Shown here: positions 1 to 8,377 of the stretch, one piece after another
How the letters are laid out: each line of letters begins with the position of its first letter
How positions within the stretch are numbered: position 1 is the stretch's first letter
DNA from: Treponema medium
GTDB taxonomy: Bacteria > Spirochaetota > Spirochaetia > Treponematales > Treponemataceae
NCBI RefSeq assembly: GCF_017161265.1
Contig: NZ_CP031393.1
Location: 2,232,001 to 2,296,000, forward strand
Direction of reading: 5' to 3'
Length of the DNA: 64,000 nt
Position numbers and translations under genes: made by a program
Notes under the pieces: generated by a model
Database searches by the model: none
What the model was told of the DNA's origin: nothing
What the model saw: the letters and a program-made list of their open reading frames with translations, nothing else

Positions 1-1
1 T

Positions 2-1237
2 GATACGTCCGGTATTCTCGGTTTTATCAATAAAATAATGATCGAACAACTTTTTGCGGATGGAGGTGTCATTCTTACCATCGGTGAATTTGAAGACGTA
101 CTCAGCGTTAAAGCGTATAGTGGAAATTATCCGCCGCCGTATAAATTACCCAATGATGTGCCGCACCAGCAAGAACAAGTTGCCACTAATTTTAGATATG
201 CGGAATTTCCACTCAATAATTCATTTTTCGGCGAGGCGGCACGTTCGGCACAATCGATTTTAATTCCGCATGCACAGGAAGATAGTAGAATTGTTATCAA
301 CGGAGAAGAACCGTTTCTTATGCCGGGATCATTACTAACCCTTCCGATGGTATATCGAGATACGGTAGCGGGGTTGATTTCTTTATCACGAAGTACCGAG
401 CATGCACCGTTTACAGAATCCGACGTACAGATTGGCGAAATATTGGCCAGCTATGCAACGGCGGCGCTTAGACTGATATATGATTTGCAGGATGAAACGG
501 AATTAAACACTATCGAAAACGAAACTGATATTGCGAGCCGCATTCAAAGAATCTTGCTTCCTAAGAAGCTTGTTGACACGGCGGACTTGAATTTTTCAGT
601 GCTTTTTAATCAGGCGCGAGGCGTTTGTAGTGATTACTATGATATTATTCAGAATCAGAAAGATAGGCTTTTCTGTATTATCGCAGATGTTGCCGGAAAA
701 AGTATTCACGCCTGTATCGTTATGGTAATGCTTCGCTCACTGCTTTATCTTATCACCAATACGGCACAGAATACTCAGAGTATCCTCGATATTTTAAATA
801 AGGGTATTACCGGAAAAATATCGATTGACCACTATGCAAGTATATCGTTATTGGCGTATATTCCTGTAGAGAAAAGTATTGAATATGTAAACGCCGGAAC
901 GCAGTCTCTCCTCTTGTGGAAAGATTCGACAAAGAAATTAGTCCGGCTTGAACAAAAATCGGATCCTATCGGTGTGGATAGTAAATCGGTTTATACCTGT
1001 AAAAAGATTCCTGTTGAAAAAGGAGATATAGCCGTTTTGTTTACCGACGGTGTTATTGAAACACTCAATGAACGGGGAGAGCCGTTTGGATTAAAAGCTC
1101 TTGCGGAGCTTTTGGCTGCAAACGCTGCATTGCCTGCAAAAGCAATTACTGAGAAAATTAATAAGCAAATAAAAACATTTATCGGGAAAACATCACCTCA
1201 CGATGATCAGACGGTGATGATTATTAAAGTGAAATAG
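2..1237 (+). CDS. GAF-domain SpoIIE/PP2C-type protein phosphatase, 5' end cut off by window
   Basis: The frame is open from base 2 and the first ATG (base 38) falls inside a GAF-like fold, so the true start lies upstream of the window. The visible N-terminal ~150 residues resemble a GAF sensor domain. The remaining ~240 residues carry SpoIIE-phosphatase signatures: SDYYD, IIADVAGKS, LFTDGVIE and a C-terminal DDQTVMII, whose acidic residues would hold the catalytic metal ions. Family members dephosphorylate a STAS-domain anti-sigma-factor antagonist. The next two genes encode such an antagonist and a HATPase protein, so the three look like one partner-switching cassette. What they finally control is not visible here. 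Confidence 0.85.
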   Translation, partial: DTSGILGFINKIMIEQLFADGGVILTIGEFEDVLSVKAYSGNYPPPYKLPNDVPHQQEQVATNFRYAEFPLNNSFFGEAARSAQSILIPHAQEDSRIVINGEEPFLMPGSLLTLPMVYRDTVAGLISLSRSTEHAPFTESDVQIGEILASYATAALRLIYDLQDETELNTIENETDIASRIQRILLPKKLVDTADLNFSVLFNQARGVCSDYYDIIQNQKDRLFCIIADVAGKSIHACIVMVMLRSLLYLITNTAQNTQSILDILNKGITGKISIDHYASISLLAYIPVEKSIEYVNAGTQSLLLWKDSTKKLVRLEQKSDPIGVDSKSVYTCKKIPVEKGDIAVLFTDGVIETLNERGEPFGLKALAELLAANAALPAKAITEKINKQIKTFIGKTSPHDDQTVMIIKVK

Positions 1238-1255
1238 AGGTAAGGAGAACAGAAT

Positions 1256-1600
1256 ATGGAACTGAAAATCCGAAAAAACAAGAATATATACATTGTCGAT
1301 GTAAGCGGAGAAATGGATTTATACAATTCGTATAAACTAAAGGAGTTGATTACAAAGATGCTTGAACGTCAGATTCAATGTATTGTACTCAATCTTGAAG
1401 AAGTTGAATATATCGACTCTTCCGGTATCGGCGCATTGATTTATATATGTTCAACCTTAAAAAAGAAAAACTTAAAATTATATATTACCAATATTCATGG
1501 TTCGGTAAAAAAAGTTATCGAATTAACAAAGTTGATGGGCTTCTTTCCAATTACCAATAGTTTGGAAGAAGCACTGCAAAAATTAGCCGATAGCCAATAG
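1256..1600 (+). CDS. STAS-domain anti-sigma factor antagonist
   Basis: A 114-residue protein consisting of a single STAS domain, the usual size of SpoIIAA/RsbV-type antagonists. The motif YIDSSGIGAL contains the serine pair (S55/S56) that is phosphorylated in this family. By family knowledge the unphosphorylated form binds the HATPase partner and releases that partner's target, and the upstream phosphatase reactivates it. The start is set by AAGGAGA nine bases upstream. The gene lies 18 bp after the phosphatase and 14 bp before the HATPase gene, which suggests one transcript. Confidence 0.9.
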   Translation: MELKIRKNKNIYIVDVSGEMDLYNSYKLKELITKMLERQIQCIVLNLEEVEYIDSSGIGALIYICSTLKKKNLKLYITNIHGSVKKVIELTKLMGFFPITNSLEEALQKLADSQ

Positions 1601-1614
1601 GAGAATGTTATAAT

Positions 1615-2154
1615 ATGATCAAAGAATTACGTGTTGATGGAAATGATCCATTGTTTGATAAGACCGGTATGCTATATAAGGAATTCCCGTCAGATTTTCG
1701 GCAAATTCGCTATTTTACTCTGTTGATTGTACAGTCAGCTCCGTTAGAGATTAAAGGAATTAACCTGCTTGAACAGCAAATCAGCGAGATTATCAAAAAT
1801 GCCGTAAAGCATGGAAATAAATGCGACCCTAAAAAGAAAGTGAAGGTGTGGTACGAATTTAGTCCCGAACATGCACACCTCATCGTAGAAGATGAAGGTT
1901 CCGGCTTCAAAGATATAGAAAAATGGAATGAATTTAACCGAAAACGGCTTGAATGTTTGTATAAACAGGATTTTACCAATCTAGGCGATTATGTTTCCTT
2001 TAGAACGGCTCAGAGCGATGATAATGACGGTGGAAATGCATTATTTGCTGCCCTTGAGTACTGGAACGGCGGTTTCGTATTCGGTGATAAGCGTAACTCG
2101 ATTGCGATGCTGAAACAATACCCTAAAAAACGCCACGGTATTGCAATAGAATAA
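1615..2154 (+). CDS. HATPase-fold anti-sigma/serine kinase-like protein (RsbW/SpoIIAB type)
   Basis: A 179-residue protein with a GHKL ATPase fold. The N box is EIIKNAVKHGN and the G1 box is EDEGSGF. This is the architecture of RsbW/SpoIIAB kinases that phosphorylate the STAS antagonist and bind a sigma factor or other client. It ends the phosphatase-antagonist-kinase cassette. A GC-rich hairpin (2168-2188) follows the stop codon but has no clear T tract, so termination there is uncertain. The client cannot be inferred from the window. Confidence 0.8.
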   Translation: MIKELRVDGNDPLFDKTGMLYKEFPSDFRQIRYFTLLIVQSAPLEIKGINLLEQQISEIIKNAVKHGNKCDPKKKVKVWYEFSPEHAHLIVEDEGSGFKDIEKWNEFNRKRLECLYKQDFTNLGDYVSFRTAQSDDNDGGNALFAALEYWNGGFVFGDKRNSIAMLKQYPKKRHGIAIE

Positions 2155-2160
2155 AATAAT

Positions 2161-2745
2161 CACACATCCCCGACGCGAGCATCGGGGGTGTGTTGCCACC
2201 TTTCCTTCCGTAAGCCTTTTAAAAATAGCCTGTCCAGAAGTGTACATCCGTGTACACTTTTTTCCGACATATATCCGTGTATGTCGGAAAAAGACGAGTT
2301 TTGTACACAAAACTCGCTTCTGATTAACACCCCGCCCATCATCCGTGGGCGTTCTGAACTGTCCTTTTCCGTCAGCCTTTTAAAAATAGCCTGTCCAGAA
2401 GTGTACATCCGTGTACACTTCTGGACGCGAGTTTTTGCGTTGCAAAAACATCGCTGCTGCGGGATCCACGGACATCCTTGTCCGTTCTGCAGATACAAGG
2501 CGCAAGCACAAATTAACCGCAGGCACGGTAAAAAATGTACGTCCTGTACATTTTTTACCTACGTGTTTGCTGCGCAAACACGCTGCTGCGTAGAACCACC
2601 GCCGTCCATGGCGGTTCTGCTACGTTGAGCACTTTCAAAAGCGGCACGGATGCCGCGCGTATTAAGCAGAAACAAGTTTGACACCGGTCAAACTTGTGTT
2701 CAGCGAAGTACACGGATGTACTTCGCTGAACGAGCAACGCAGATG
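2161..2745. repeat. Chain of perfect hairpins, mostly with TCCG/CGGA loops (H cluster, trident-like units)
   Basis: This 600-bp gap holds no convincing gene. It is nearly all hairpin: 2238-2259 (9-bp arms, loop TCCG), 2259-2292, 2295-2316, 2333-2351, 2393-2426 (15-bp perfect arms, loop TCCG), 2468-2485 (loop TCCT), 2527-2559 (14-bp arms, loop GTCCT), 2641-2656 (loop CGGA) and 2699-2730 (14-bp arms, loop CGGA). Arms differ while the loop is nearly constant. Read on the minus strand, several neighbours follow the order hairpin - GCGATG or GCG - hairpin - CTCG - hairpin, as in the trident repeats elsewhere in the window. Short frames here are by-products of the palindromes. Confidence 0.8.
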
Positions 2746-2756
2746 CACCGTATATT

Positions 2757-3596
2757 TCAAAAGGACAAGGGGTTGTATTTCTCATGATACACCCTCTCAT
2801 ATAAAAAACGTTTATCCTCTTCGAAAAGATCTTCAAACACAAAGCCGAGAACAGCACAGTTGCTTTTGGGGAGAAAATGGGAAAATAAGCTGTGTCCTTT
2901 GCTATGAATGGTACGGTGAGGAAAATGCAGAACAAATCTGAGCGATTGCCGTTTTCCGATTGAAACGGCATAACGGTCTCTGCATCCGCAGATGAGTATT
3001 TTACTGTCTACAAACAACATATACAGCCCGCTTGATGTGTATGGGTTAAACATCATAAACGTTTGCTGCTCAAATTCATGCAACCGGTATAGGAAAAGCG
3101 GAAAAATATTCTGTGTTACTGTTTTTTCCGCCGTAAATTGCGCGGCAGTTTGATACGCTGAGGGCAAAAAGTCGGTAAAGGGAGGCAGATGCAGATCTGT
3201 GTGGATAATCGAATCGAGGGGAAAATGTTCGTGTTCCTGTGCGGTAATCGGAGGATTATCCGGTATATGAATTTCTGCAAAAACATTATTTTGGGGCTGT
3301 TTTTCAGGGTCGTATCTATATGCAATATCGGGAAGCGTTACATAGCAGCTACCGACATCTGCATACACAGCCGTATGAAAGACAATGCTTCGTTTTTTAT
3401 GATCAAAAAAAACAGAAGTTTTTTTTCCGATAAATTCGGGAAGTACTTGAAAATAGAGCTTGCTGTTTTTTATCGTATAGGATCCGGACGGTACCATATA
3501 AAAAAGCACCCCTGATTGCAGAAGGAGCGGAGGTAACTCCTGTAAGAATGCTTCAATGATATAGTCATATTCAATCCGTGAGAGCGGAATCTGCAT
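2757..3596 (-). CDS. Hypothetical protein, 279 aa
   Basis: I do not recognise this protein. It is soluble-looking, with no signal peptide or membrane segment, and mixes hydrophobic beta-like stretches with charged turns. The chosen ATG (MQIPLSRIEY) has AAGGGG six bases upstream; a longer frame begins with TTG and lacks a ribosome site. Its first codons overlap the end of the upstream exported-protein gene by 26 bp, which suggests translational coupling. It is the last gene of the minus-strand run that starts with threonine aldolase and ends directly against the hairpin cluster. Confidence 0.6.
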   Translation of the reverse strand: MQIPLSRIEYDYIIEAFLQELPPLLLQSGVLFYMVPSGSYTIKNSKLYFQVLPEFIGKKTSVFFDHKKRSIVFHTAVYADVGSCYVTLPDIAYRYDPEKQPQNNVFAEIHIPDNPPITAQEHEHFPLDSIIHTDLHLPPFTDFLPSAYQTAAQFTAEKTVTQNIFPLFLYRLHEFEQQTFMMFNPYTSSGLYMLFVDSKILICGCRDRYAVSIGKRQSLRFVLHFPHRTIHSKGHSLFSHFLPKSNCAVLGFVFEDLFEEDKRFLYERVYHEKYNPLSF

Positions 3597-4353
3597 ATTC
3601 TGCCCCCTTAAAATCAATATAAGAAATTTTCCATACAGTATCTTCTTTTACTGCGCCGAATTCCATCATAATAAACAAGGGCTGTTCGTTATCGGAAAAC
3701 AGGTTTGGAACATCAGCTATATTCTCCGGCATTTCTTCGATACCTTCTTTGACATCTTCGGTATCGTTGGTACTTTCAGTAGTTTCCATAGGAAGGGGCG
3801 TTTGCTCCGGCTCTCCAATCTGTGCAGTCGCATCTTGTGGTATCACTGCATCTTGATTTTCATTGGGCACTTCTACAGCAACCTGTTTTACAGCAAGCCG
3901 CATCAGTATTATTGCGCTACCGTCCTGCTTAAATGATGGGCGCCCATAAAAAGCATAGGAAAAATCCGGAAAATGTTCTATCATAAAACGCCCGAGATGC
4001 GGTAAAAAGGCTTTTTGTACAGTGAATACAGCGGGGTCAAGTGATTTTGCCACAATCGCTGCCGTAATGGTATCGCAAAAGCTTAATAAATCTTCCGGAA
4101 TATTCTGATAGTCCAATATACCAAGCTGCGGTAATGAGGGCAAAATATCTCCGTCATCGATAGTATCTGCATACGGAATAGGCCGACCGCCTTCAATAGT
4201 ATACGGTTCGGAAATGGGCGGAATGGTCAAATCATCACCCAATGCTTCCCATTGAATGGAGTCAAAATACGCCTTATTTTGATCCCGTAGAGATTCCGAG
4301 CAAAGCGGCAGCAGTATCAATAAAAAAAATGCTCCGCACCATTTTTTCCGCAC
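3571..4353 (-). CDS. Hypothetical exported protein, 260 aa
   Basis: The N-terminus MRKKWCGAFFLLILLPLCSE is a short positively charged stretch followed by a hydrophobic core, so export is likely; a lipoprotein is possible but the box is poor. The start is a GTG whose G is shared with the TAG stop of the preceding efflux gene, a coupled stop-start, so I prefer it to an ATG 42 bp upstream. The middle (roughly residues 165-205) is rich in Glu, Thr, Pro and Asn and is probably disordered. No catalytic motif or named family is evident. Confidence 0.6.
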   Translation of the reverse strand: MRKKWCGAFFLLILLPLCSESLRDQNKAYFDSIQWEALGDDLTIPPISEPYTIEGGRPIPYADTIDDGDILPSLPQLGILDYQNIPEDLLSFCDTITAAIVAKSLDPAVFTVQKAFLPHLGRFMIEHFPDFSYAFYGRPSFKQDGSAIILMRLAVKQVAVEVPNENQDAVIPQDATAQIGEPEQTPLPMETTESTNDTEDVKEGIEEMPENIADVPNLFSDNEQPLFIMMEFGAVKEDTVWKISYIDFKGAEYADSALTD

Positions 4354-5321
4354 TATTCTATGCCCCCTACATCTTCTACCGATAACCCATAGCACTCTCC
4401 GTCCCTATCGGAATTATACGGTTCAATGTGGATCACAATATCATAGACATTTCCGAGAGCATTGCGAATAACAAATGAAGTCTTTTCTGCAATAACATGC
4501 GCTTCACTTACCGGCATGGAACCGTCCACCTCGATATCCAAATCGATATCCCACAAATTCGCCATCTTGCGTATCCGCGCCCGATGAGGGTTTTTAACTT
4601 CAGGGATGGTGGCTACGGCGCTAAAAAGCTGCTCATAAAGCTGCTTATTGGTATTGCCGTCCATCAATTCAACATTGAGTTCAATAAAGAGTGTAATAGC
4701 CGATTTGATAATCCAACAGGAAACCAGCAATGCAACAAGTGGGTCAAAATACGGCGCGTGGAATAATAAAGAAATGATAAATCCGACAAGTACCGATGAC
4801 GAAATGACGATGTCGTTTACCATATTGCGTGCATTAGCGAGTATCATCAAACTCTGGGCTTTTTTACCAAGGAGATATTGATTAAGCGCGAGGAGGAGCT
4901 TACCGGCAATAGATACCGCCGTTACGATTATCGCAATACACTGCGGCATCGGAAGCAATGCTCCCTTATGAACCTGTATCAGTTTATTGATTGAGGCGAT
5001 AAAGAGTTGAATGCCGGCAAACATAATGATAAATGCCAACACCATAGAAGCAATAGTTTCGGCACGCTGACGCCCCCATGGATAGCGGGAGTCAGACGGC
5101 TTATTGATGATAAAGCTGACAAGGACTGCCATCACGGCGATACCGACATCGGTTGCAGTATCGATACCGTCTCCCAGCACCGCAAGACTACCGGTTATAA
5201 GACCAACGGTGAGCTTTAGTACGCAAAGCAGTAAATTACCGCCGAGCGCGACAAAAGAGGCGGTACGTACAATCTTGGTGCGTGTATCCTGTATAAGCGT
5301 ATTTTGATCGGTCGGTTGCAT
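4353..5321 (-). CDS. Cation diffusion facilitator (CDF) family efflux protein, possibly Mn/Fe type
   Basis: A 322-residue protein with about six membrane segments and a cytoplasmic C-terminal domain (from ~residue 225), typical of CDF metal/proton antiporters. The metal site in TM2 is DTATD (D54, D58) and that in TM5 is NMVND (N166, D170). Classical zinc CDFs carry HxxxD at both sites, so a metal other than zinc, such as Mn or Fe, is plausible; this is inference from motif. Its ATG follows the TAA of threonine aldolase directly. The mntR-troABCD import system begins about 1.2 kb away on the other strand. Confidence 0.85.
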   Translation of the reverse strand: MQPTDQNTLIQDTRTKIVRTASFVALGGNLLLCVLKLTVGLITGSLAVLGDGIDTATDVGIAVMAVLVSFIINKPSDSRYPWGRQRAETIASMVLAFIIMFAGIQLFIASINKLIQVHKGALLPMPQCIAIIVTAVSIAGKLLLALNQYLLGKKAQSLMILANARNMVNDIVISSSVLVGFIISLLFHAPYFDPLVALLVSCWIIKSAITLFIELNVELMDGNTNKQLYEQLFSAVATIPEVKNPHRARIRKMANLWDIDLDIEVDGSMPVSEAHVIAEKTSFVIRNALGNVYDIVIHIEPYNSDRDGECYGLSVEDVGGIE

Positions 5322-6356
5322 TTAGGCGTAAAACTCTTTAATTGTGTCAGCAATATATTGAATATGTTCTTTTGTGATCCAATAGTGCGTTGCCAATCGG
5401 AAATATCCGTCGCGGTCGCACGGATTGATCAAAATATTTTTTCCGTGCATATATTCGACAAAGGCTTCGGTATCCAATTGTGCATCTGTGCTATTTTTGA
5501 AAAACACAAAGTTAATGTCCCTGCGATCATGCGCAATATCTATTTTATCAACATCGCTTAAGAGTTTTTCCAACATTCCCGCATTCTGATGGTCGGTATC
5601 GAGGCGGTATCGCATCTCTTTTAAAGCGATTAAGCCTGCAGCAGCAAGAATACCTGCCTGTCGCAAACCGCCGCCCATAATCTTGCGGTTCCGGCGCGCT
5701 TGGTCGATAAATTTGCGGCTTCCCGCTAAAATAGAGCCGATCGGTGCGCATAATCCTTTGGAAAGGCAGAACATAACAGAATCGACATGCTGTGTCAATT
5801 CCTTCGCTTCAACACCTAAAGAAACGGCTGCATTGAACAGACGCGCGCCGTCAAGGTGAACGGGAATATGATAGCGGTTTGCGCATCTCCTCACCTGTTC
5901 CATCTGCTCTACCGAAAATACTTTTCCGTTTGAGTGCGCATTTTCCAAACAGATAAGGCTTGTTTTAGGTTCATGAATATCATCCCCAATGCGAACTCGC
6001 GGTTCGATTGATTCCGGCAAAAGAATAGAACCGTACGCATCGATCGTTCGCAGTTGTACACCTGCAATAATACTCGCGGCTCCGCTTTCGTGCTGTACGA
6101 TATGACATTGATCATCTAAAATGACCTCACTACCGCGGGGACAATGCGTGAAAAGCGCCAACTGATTTCCGAATACGCCGGAAGGCACAAAGAGCGCTGC
6201 TTCTTTTGCCGTAATACTTGCGGCATATTGTTCCAGTTCCTTAACGGTAGGATCATCTTCATACACATCATCGCCGACCGGAGCTTTCGCCATAGCTTCC
6301 CGCATTGCCTCGGTTGGCCACGTAACGGTATCACTGCGTAAATCAATGTAATTCAT
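5322..6356 (-). CDS. ltaE: Low-specificity L-threonine aldolase
   Basis: A 344-residue PLP enzyme of fold type I that cleaves threonine or allo-threonine to glycine and acetaldehyde. Family signatures are [15 protein letters not shown] and [12 protein letters not shown] near the N-terminus, [11 protein letters not shown] in the middle and [12 protein letters not shown], whose lysine forms the Schiff base with PLP. Length is normal. It heads a tight minus-strand run (ltaE, CDF, two unknowns) and is transcribed away from mntR. The glycine it forms may link to the serine dehydratase genes further on, but nothing here shows co-regulation. Confidence 0.92.
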   Translation of the reverse strand: MNYIDLRSDTVTWPTEAMREAMAKAPVGDDVYEDDPTVKELEQYAASITAKEAALFVPSGVFGNQLALFTHCPRGSEVILDDQCHIVQHESGAASIIAGVQLRTIDAYGSILLPESIEPRVRIGDDIHEPKTSLICLENAHSNGKVFSVEQMEQVRRCANRYHIPVHLDGARLFNAAVSLGVEAKELTQHVDSVMFCLSKGLCAPIGSILAGSRKFIDQARRNRKIMGGGLRQAGILAAAGLIALKEMRYRLDTDHQNAGMLEKLLSDVDKIDIAHDRRDINFVFFKNSTDAQLDTEAFVEYMHGKNILINPCDRDGYFRLATHYWITKEHIQYIADTIKEFYA

Positions 6357-6479
6357 ATATTCAAGTGTATCTCATAACCCCTTCAGATGCAATACAGACA
6401 TTTTCAATATTCACGATATTTTGTTAAAAGCATTATAAAAGCATTAATAGAAATCTCTAAAAATTCGGCTGGTTGTTAG

Positions 6480-6549
6480 AGATACCCTATACCCACTTGA
6501 AAGATAGCCGCCGAAGCATATACTATAGGTACCTCTAAATGGGGTATCT
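6480..6549 (+). promoter_or_regulatory. Promoter of mntR flanked by an inverted repeat
   Basis: A good sigma70-type promoter, TTGAAA (6497-6502), 16 bp, TATACT (6519-6524), predicts a start near 6531, about 40 bp before mntR. It is bracketed by the inverted pair AGATACCC (6480-6487) and GGGTATCT (6542-6549). That symmetry could be an operator or the base of a hairpin. The left part also resembles a repeat end (CTCTAAAAA and TTAGAG at 6455-6481), so part of it may come from a mobile hairpin. Confidence 0.55.
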
Positions 6550-6570
6550 TGTAAAAAATCGGATTGAATA

Positions 6571-6987
6571 ATGATGGAAGAAAAAACGGAAGCATCGGCG
6601 GCGTTTTCGCGGACGCGAGCGGATCACGCAATAGAAATACTGGAAGATTATACGGAAGCTATCGCCAAAATCAGTAACGAAAACGGAAAATGCCGCGTTA
6701 TGGATCTTGCACGATATTTCGGCGTAAGCCATGTGTCTGTTATTCAGGTGCTGCAACGGTTAAAAGCCAATTATTTGATTGAAAGCGGTACTCATAAACC
6801 GATATATCTTACCGAAGAAGGCTGTGCATTAGCACGCGAATGTGCTATCCGGCATGGAATCGTACTTCAATTTTTACTGAAACTCGGCGTAAGCGAAAAA
6901 ACTGCCCTACTCGATTCCGAAGGATTGGAACATCATATCAGTTCCGAAACATTGGAATGTATGAAGAAGTTTATAGAAAACCTCTAA
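6571..6987 (+). CDS. mntR: MntR/TroR-like metal-dependent transcriptional regulator (DtxR family)
   Basis: A 138-residue two-domain DtxR-family repressor: winged helix (about 25-85, with VMDLARYFGVSHVSVIQVL as recognition region) and a dimerisation/metal domain. Candidate metal ligands match the family pattern: acidic residues in EILEDYTEAI, His in RHGI and Glu-His in EGLEHHIS. It lacks the C-terminal SH3-like domain of DtxR, as in B. subtilis MntR. It stands just upstream of and co-directional with troABCD, whose promoter carries three palindromes, so it very probably represses them when Mn (or Fe/Zn) is bound. The second codon is also ATG, so the start may be one codon later. Confidence 0.87.
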   Translation: MMEEKTEASAAFSRTRADHAIEILEDYTEAIAKISNENGKCRVMDLARYFGVSHVSVIQVLQRLKANYLIESGTHKPIYLTEEGCALARECAIRHGIVLQFLLKLGVSEKTALLDSEGLEHHISSETLECMKKFIENL

Positions 6988-7023
6988 AAATCGAGATGCT
7001 ATCGGTAGCATTCAAATCATAGT

Positions 7024-7201
7024 GGGAACCTCTAAAAACAGAAGTTTTTAGAGGTGAGCTTTGCTCACCGGTTTTCCTTAGATTTATTTGCGATGTATTT
7101 TTTATAAATTATTATAATATAACAATTTATAAAAAATACTCGTTATCAGCTTTGTTGATGAGGCATCTTCTAAAAAGCTAACCGAGTTTTTAGAGATGCC
7201 C
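7024..7201 (+). repeat. Trident repeat T1 (three-hairpin element) between mntR and troA
   Basis: Hairpin 1 is CCTCTAAAAA/TTTTTAGAGG (7029-7054), followed by an extra GGTGAGC/GCTCACC hairpin. The linker CCTTAGATTTATTTGCGATG leads to hairpin 2, with perfect 16-bp arms (7095-7110 and 7124-7139), then CTCG. Hairpin 3 is GGCATCTTCTAAAAA/TTTTTAGAGATGCC (7162-7200). Outer ends GGGAACCTCT and AGAGATGCCC mirror each other. Hairpin 1 or the GC hairpin with its following T-rich tract could terminate mntR. Confidence 0.85.
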
Positions 7202-7211
7202 AGTGACAGTC

Positions 7212-7241
7212 TTGACAAACAACCGTAGCCTGCACTACATT
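7212..7241 (+). promoter_or_regulatory. Probable tro operon promoter
   Basis: TTGACA (7212-7217) is a perfect -35 box. The best -10 at the right spacing is TACATT (7236-7241, 18-bp spacer, 4/6 match). The first operator lies in the spacer and touches the -10, so repressor binding there would block the polymerase. Confidence 0.55.
7225..7238 (+). promoter_or_regulatory. Operator 1, GTAG-N6-CTAC
   Basis: GTAG CCTGCA CTAC. First of three matching dyads upstream of troA; it overlaps the promoter spacer. Probably bound by the MntR/TroR-like regulator (inference). Confidence 0.7.
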
Positions 7242-7256
7242 TATAGCAGAAAATAT

Positions 7257-7270
7257 GTAGGATTTACTAC
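7257..7270 (+). promoter_or_regulatory. Operator 2, GTAG-N6-CTAC
   Basis: GTAG GATTTA CTAC, extended to 10-bp perfect arms (AAATATGTAG and CTACATATTT, 7251-7276). Its centre is 32 bp from operator 1, about three helical turns. Confidence 0.7.
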
Positions 7271-7289
7271 ATATTTTTAAGCGTTTTAT

Positions 7290-7303
7290 GTAGTATATAC
7301 TAC
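7290..7303 (+). promoter_or_regulatory. Operator 3, GTAG-N6-CTAC
   Basis: GTAGTATATACTAC is a perfect 14-bp palindrome. Its centre is 33 bp from operator 2, so all three sites face the same side of the helix. It contains TATACT and could also hide a secondary -10 box. Confidence 0.7.
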
Positions 7304-7351
7304 TAAAAATAGAAATTTTATTCTGGAATAATTTTTCCAAAGGGAGCTTGT

Positions 7352-8305
7352 ATGAAAAATCATACACAATGGGCAACAATTATATTCATAGCGCTAACGT
7401 TTATTATCGGTGCAGCCGGTATGATGGGGTGTTCAAAAAAGAATAGTGCGGTTGCAGATAAAGCGAATACAGAACGCCCCAAACGGGTGGTAACGACCTT
7501 CACTATTTTGCAGGATATGGCGCAGAATATTGCAGGCGATAAGCTTTTGGTAGAATCAATTACCAAGCCGGGGGCGGAAATTCACGAATATGAGCCGACT
7601 CCGCTTGATATTGTGAAGGCTCAATCTGCTGATTTGGTTCTGCGCAATGGTTTGGGGCTTGAACGCTGGTTTGAAAAATTTATGGGCAATGTAAAAGATG
7701 TACCGAGCGTTACGCTCAGTGACGGGATTGAACCGATGGGTATTGGGGAAGGACCGTACAACGGGATGCCGAACCCGCATTCGTGGATGTCGCCGAAAAA
7801 TGCACTCATCTATGTGGAAAATATCCGGAAAGCCTTTGTGAGTTTAGACCCTGCAAATGCGGAGACCTATAATGCCAATGCAGCTGCGTACAGCGAAAGC
7901 ATCAAAAAGATCGATACGTTCTTGACTGAAAAGCTTTCCGAAATTCCCGAATCGCAACGCTGGCTGGTCACTTGCGAAGGAGCTTTTTCGTATCTTATCC
8001 GCGACTGTAATATGAAAGAACTGTACCTGTGGCCGGTCAACGCCGATGAAGAAGGCAGCCCACAGCAAATTCAAAAGGTTGTCGATACCATTCGGCTGCA
8101 TCATATTCCCGTTGCCTTTTCCGAAAGCACCATCAGCAATAAGCCGCAGCTGCAAGTTTGTAAGGAAACCGGAGCCTATTACGGCGGTGTGTTATATGTC
8201 GATTCGTTAACCTACGAAGACGGAGATGCCCCGACGTATCTCAAGATGCTGGAATACAATGCGGAAGCAATAGTGAAGGGATTTCAGGATAGTCTTGCAC
8301 GGTAA
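7352..8305 (+). CDS. troA: Metal ABC transporter substrate-binding lipoprotein TroA
   Basis: A 317-residue cluster A-I (Mn/Zn/Fe) binding lipoprotein. The signal peptide ends in a lipobox with C27 (GMMGC), so it should be anchored to the inner membrane facing the periplasm. Candidate metal ligands sit in the usual order: His in AEIHEYEPTP, His in NPHSWMSP, an acidic residue in the CEGAFSYL region and Asp in YVDSLTYED. It captures Mn2+ and/or Zn2+ for TroBCD. GGGAGC lies upstream of the ATG. The three GTAG-N6-CTAC operators point to repression by the adjacent MntR-like protein. Confidence 0.92.
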   Translation: MKNHTQWATIIFIALTFIIGAAGMMGCSKKNSAVADKANTERPKRVVTTFTILQDMAQNIAGDKLLVESITKPGAEIHEYEPTPLDIVKAQSADLVLRNGLGLERWFEKFMGNVKDVPSVTLSDGIEPMGIGEGPYNGMPNPHSWMSPKNALIYVENIRKAFVSLDPANAETYNANAAAYSESIKKIDTFLTEKLSEIPESQRWLVTCEGAFSYLIRDCNMKELYLWPVNADEEGSPQQIQKVVDTIRLHHIPVAFSESTISNKPQLQVCKETGAYYGGVLYVDSLTYEDGDAPTYLKMLEYNAEAIVKGFQDSLAR

Positions 8306-8377
8306 TCCGCAGAGATTTAGATAAACGGTGATGGCGGATGTACGGAAATATGCCCGCTGCAATATCGGGCTAATCAA

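Noticed and set aside
2188-2628. 146-codon open frame in the hairpin cluster
   Set aside because: The frame runs through consecutive palindromes, its translation has repeated fragments, and there is no ribosome-binding site. The same holds for other frames between 2041 and 2971 on either strand.
2161-2745. CRISPR array or integron attC cassette array
   Set aside because: Hairpins are not evenly spaced, arms vary, no constant repeat/spacer pattern occurs, and the RYYYAAC/GTTRRRY core sites of attC are missing.
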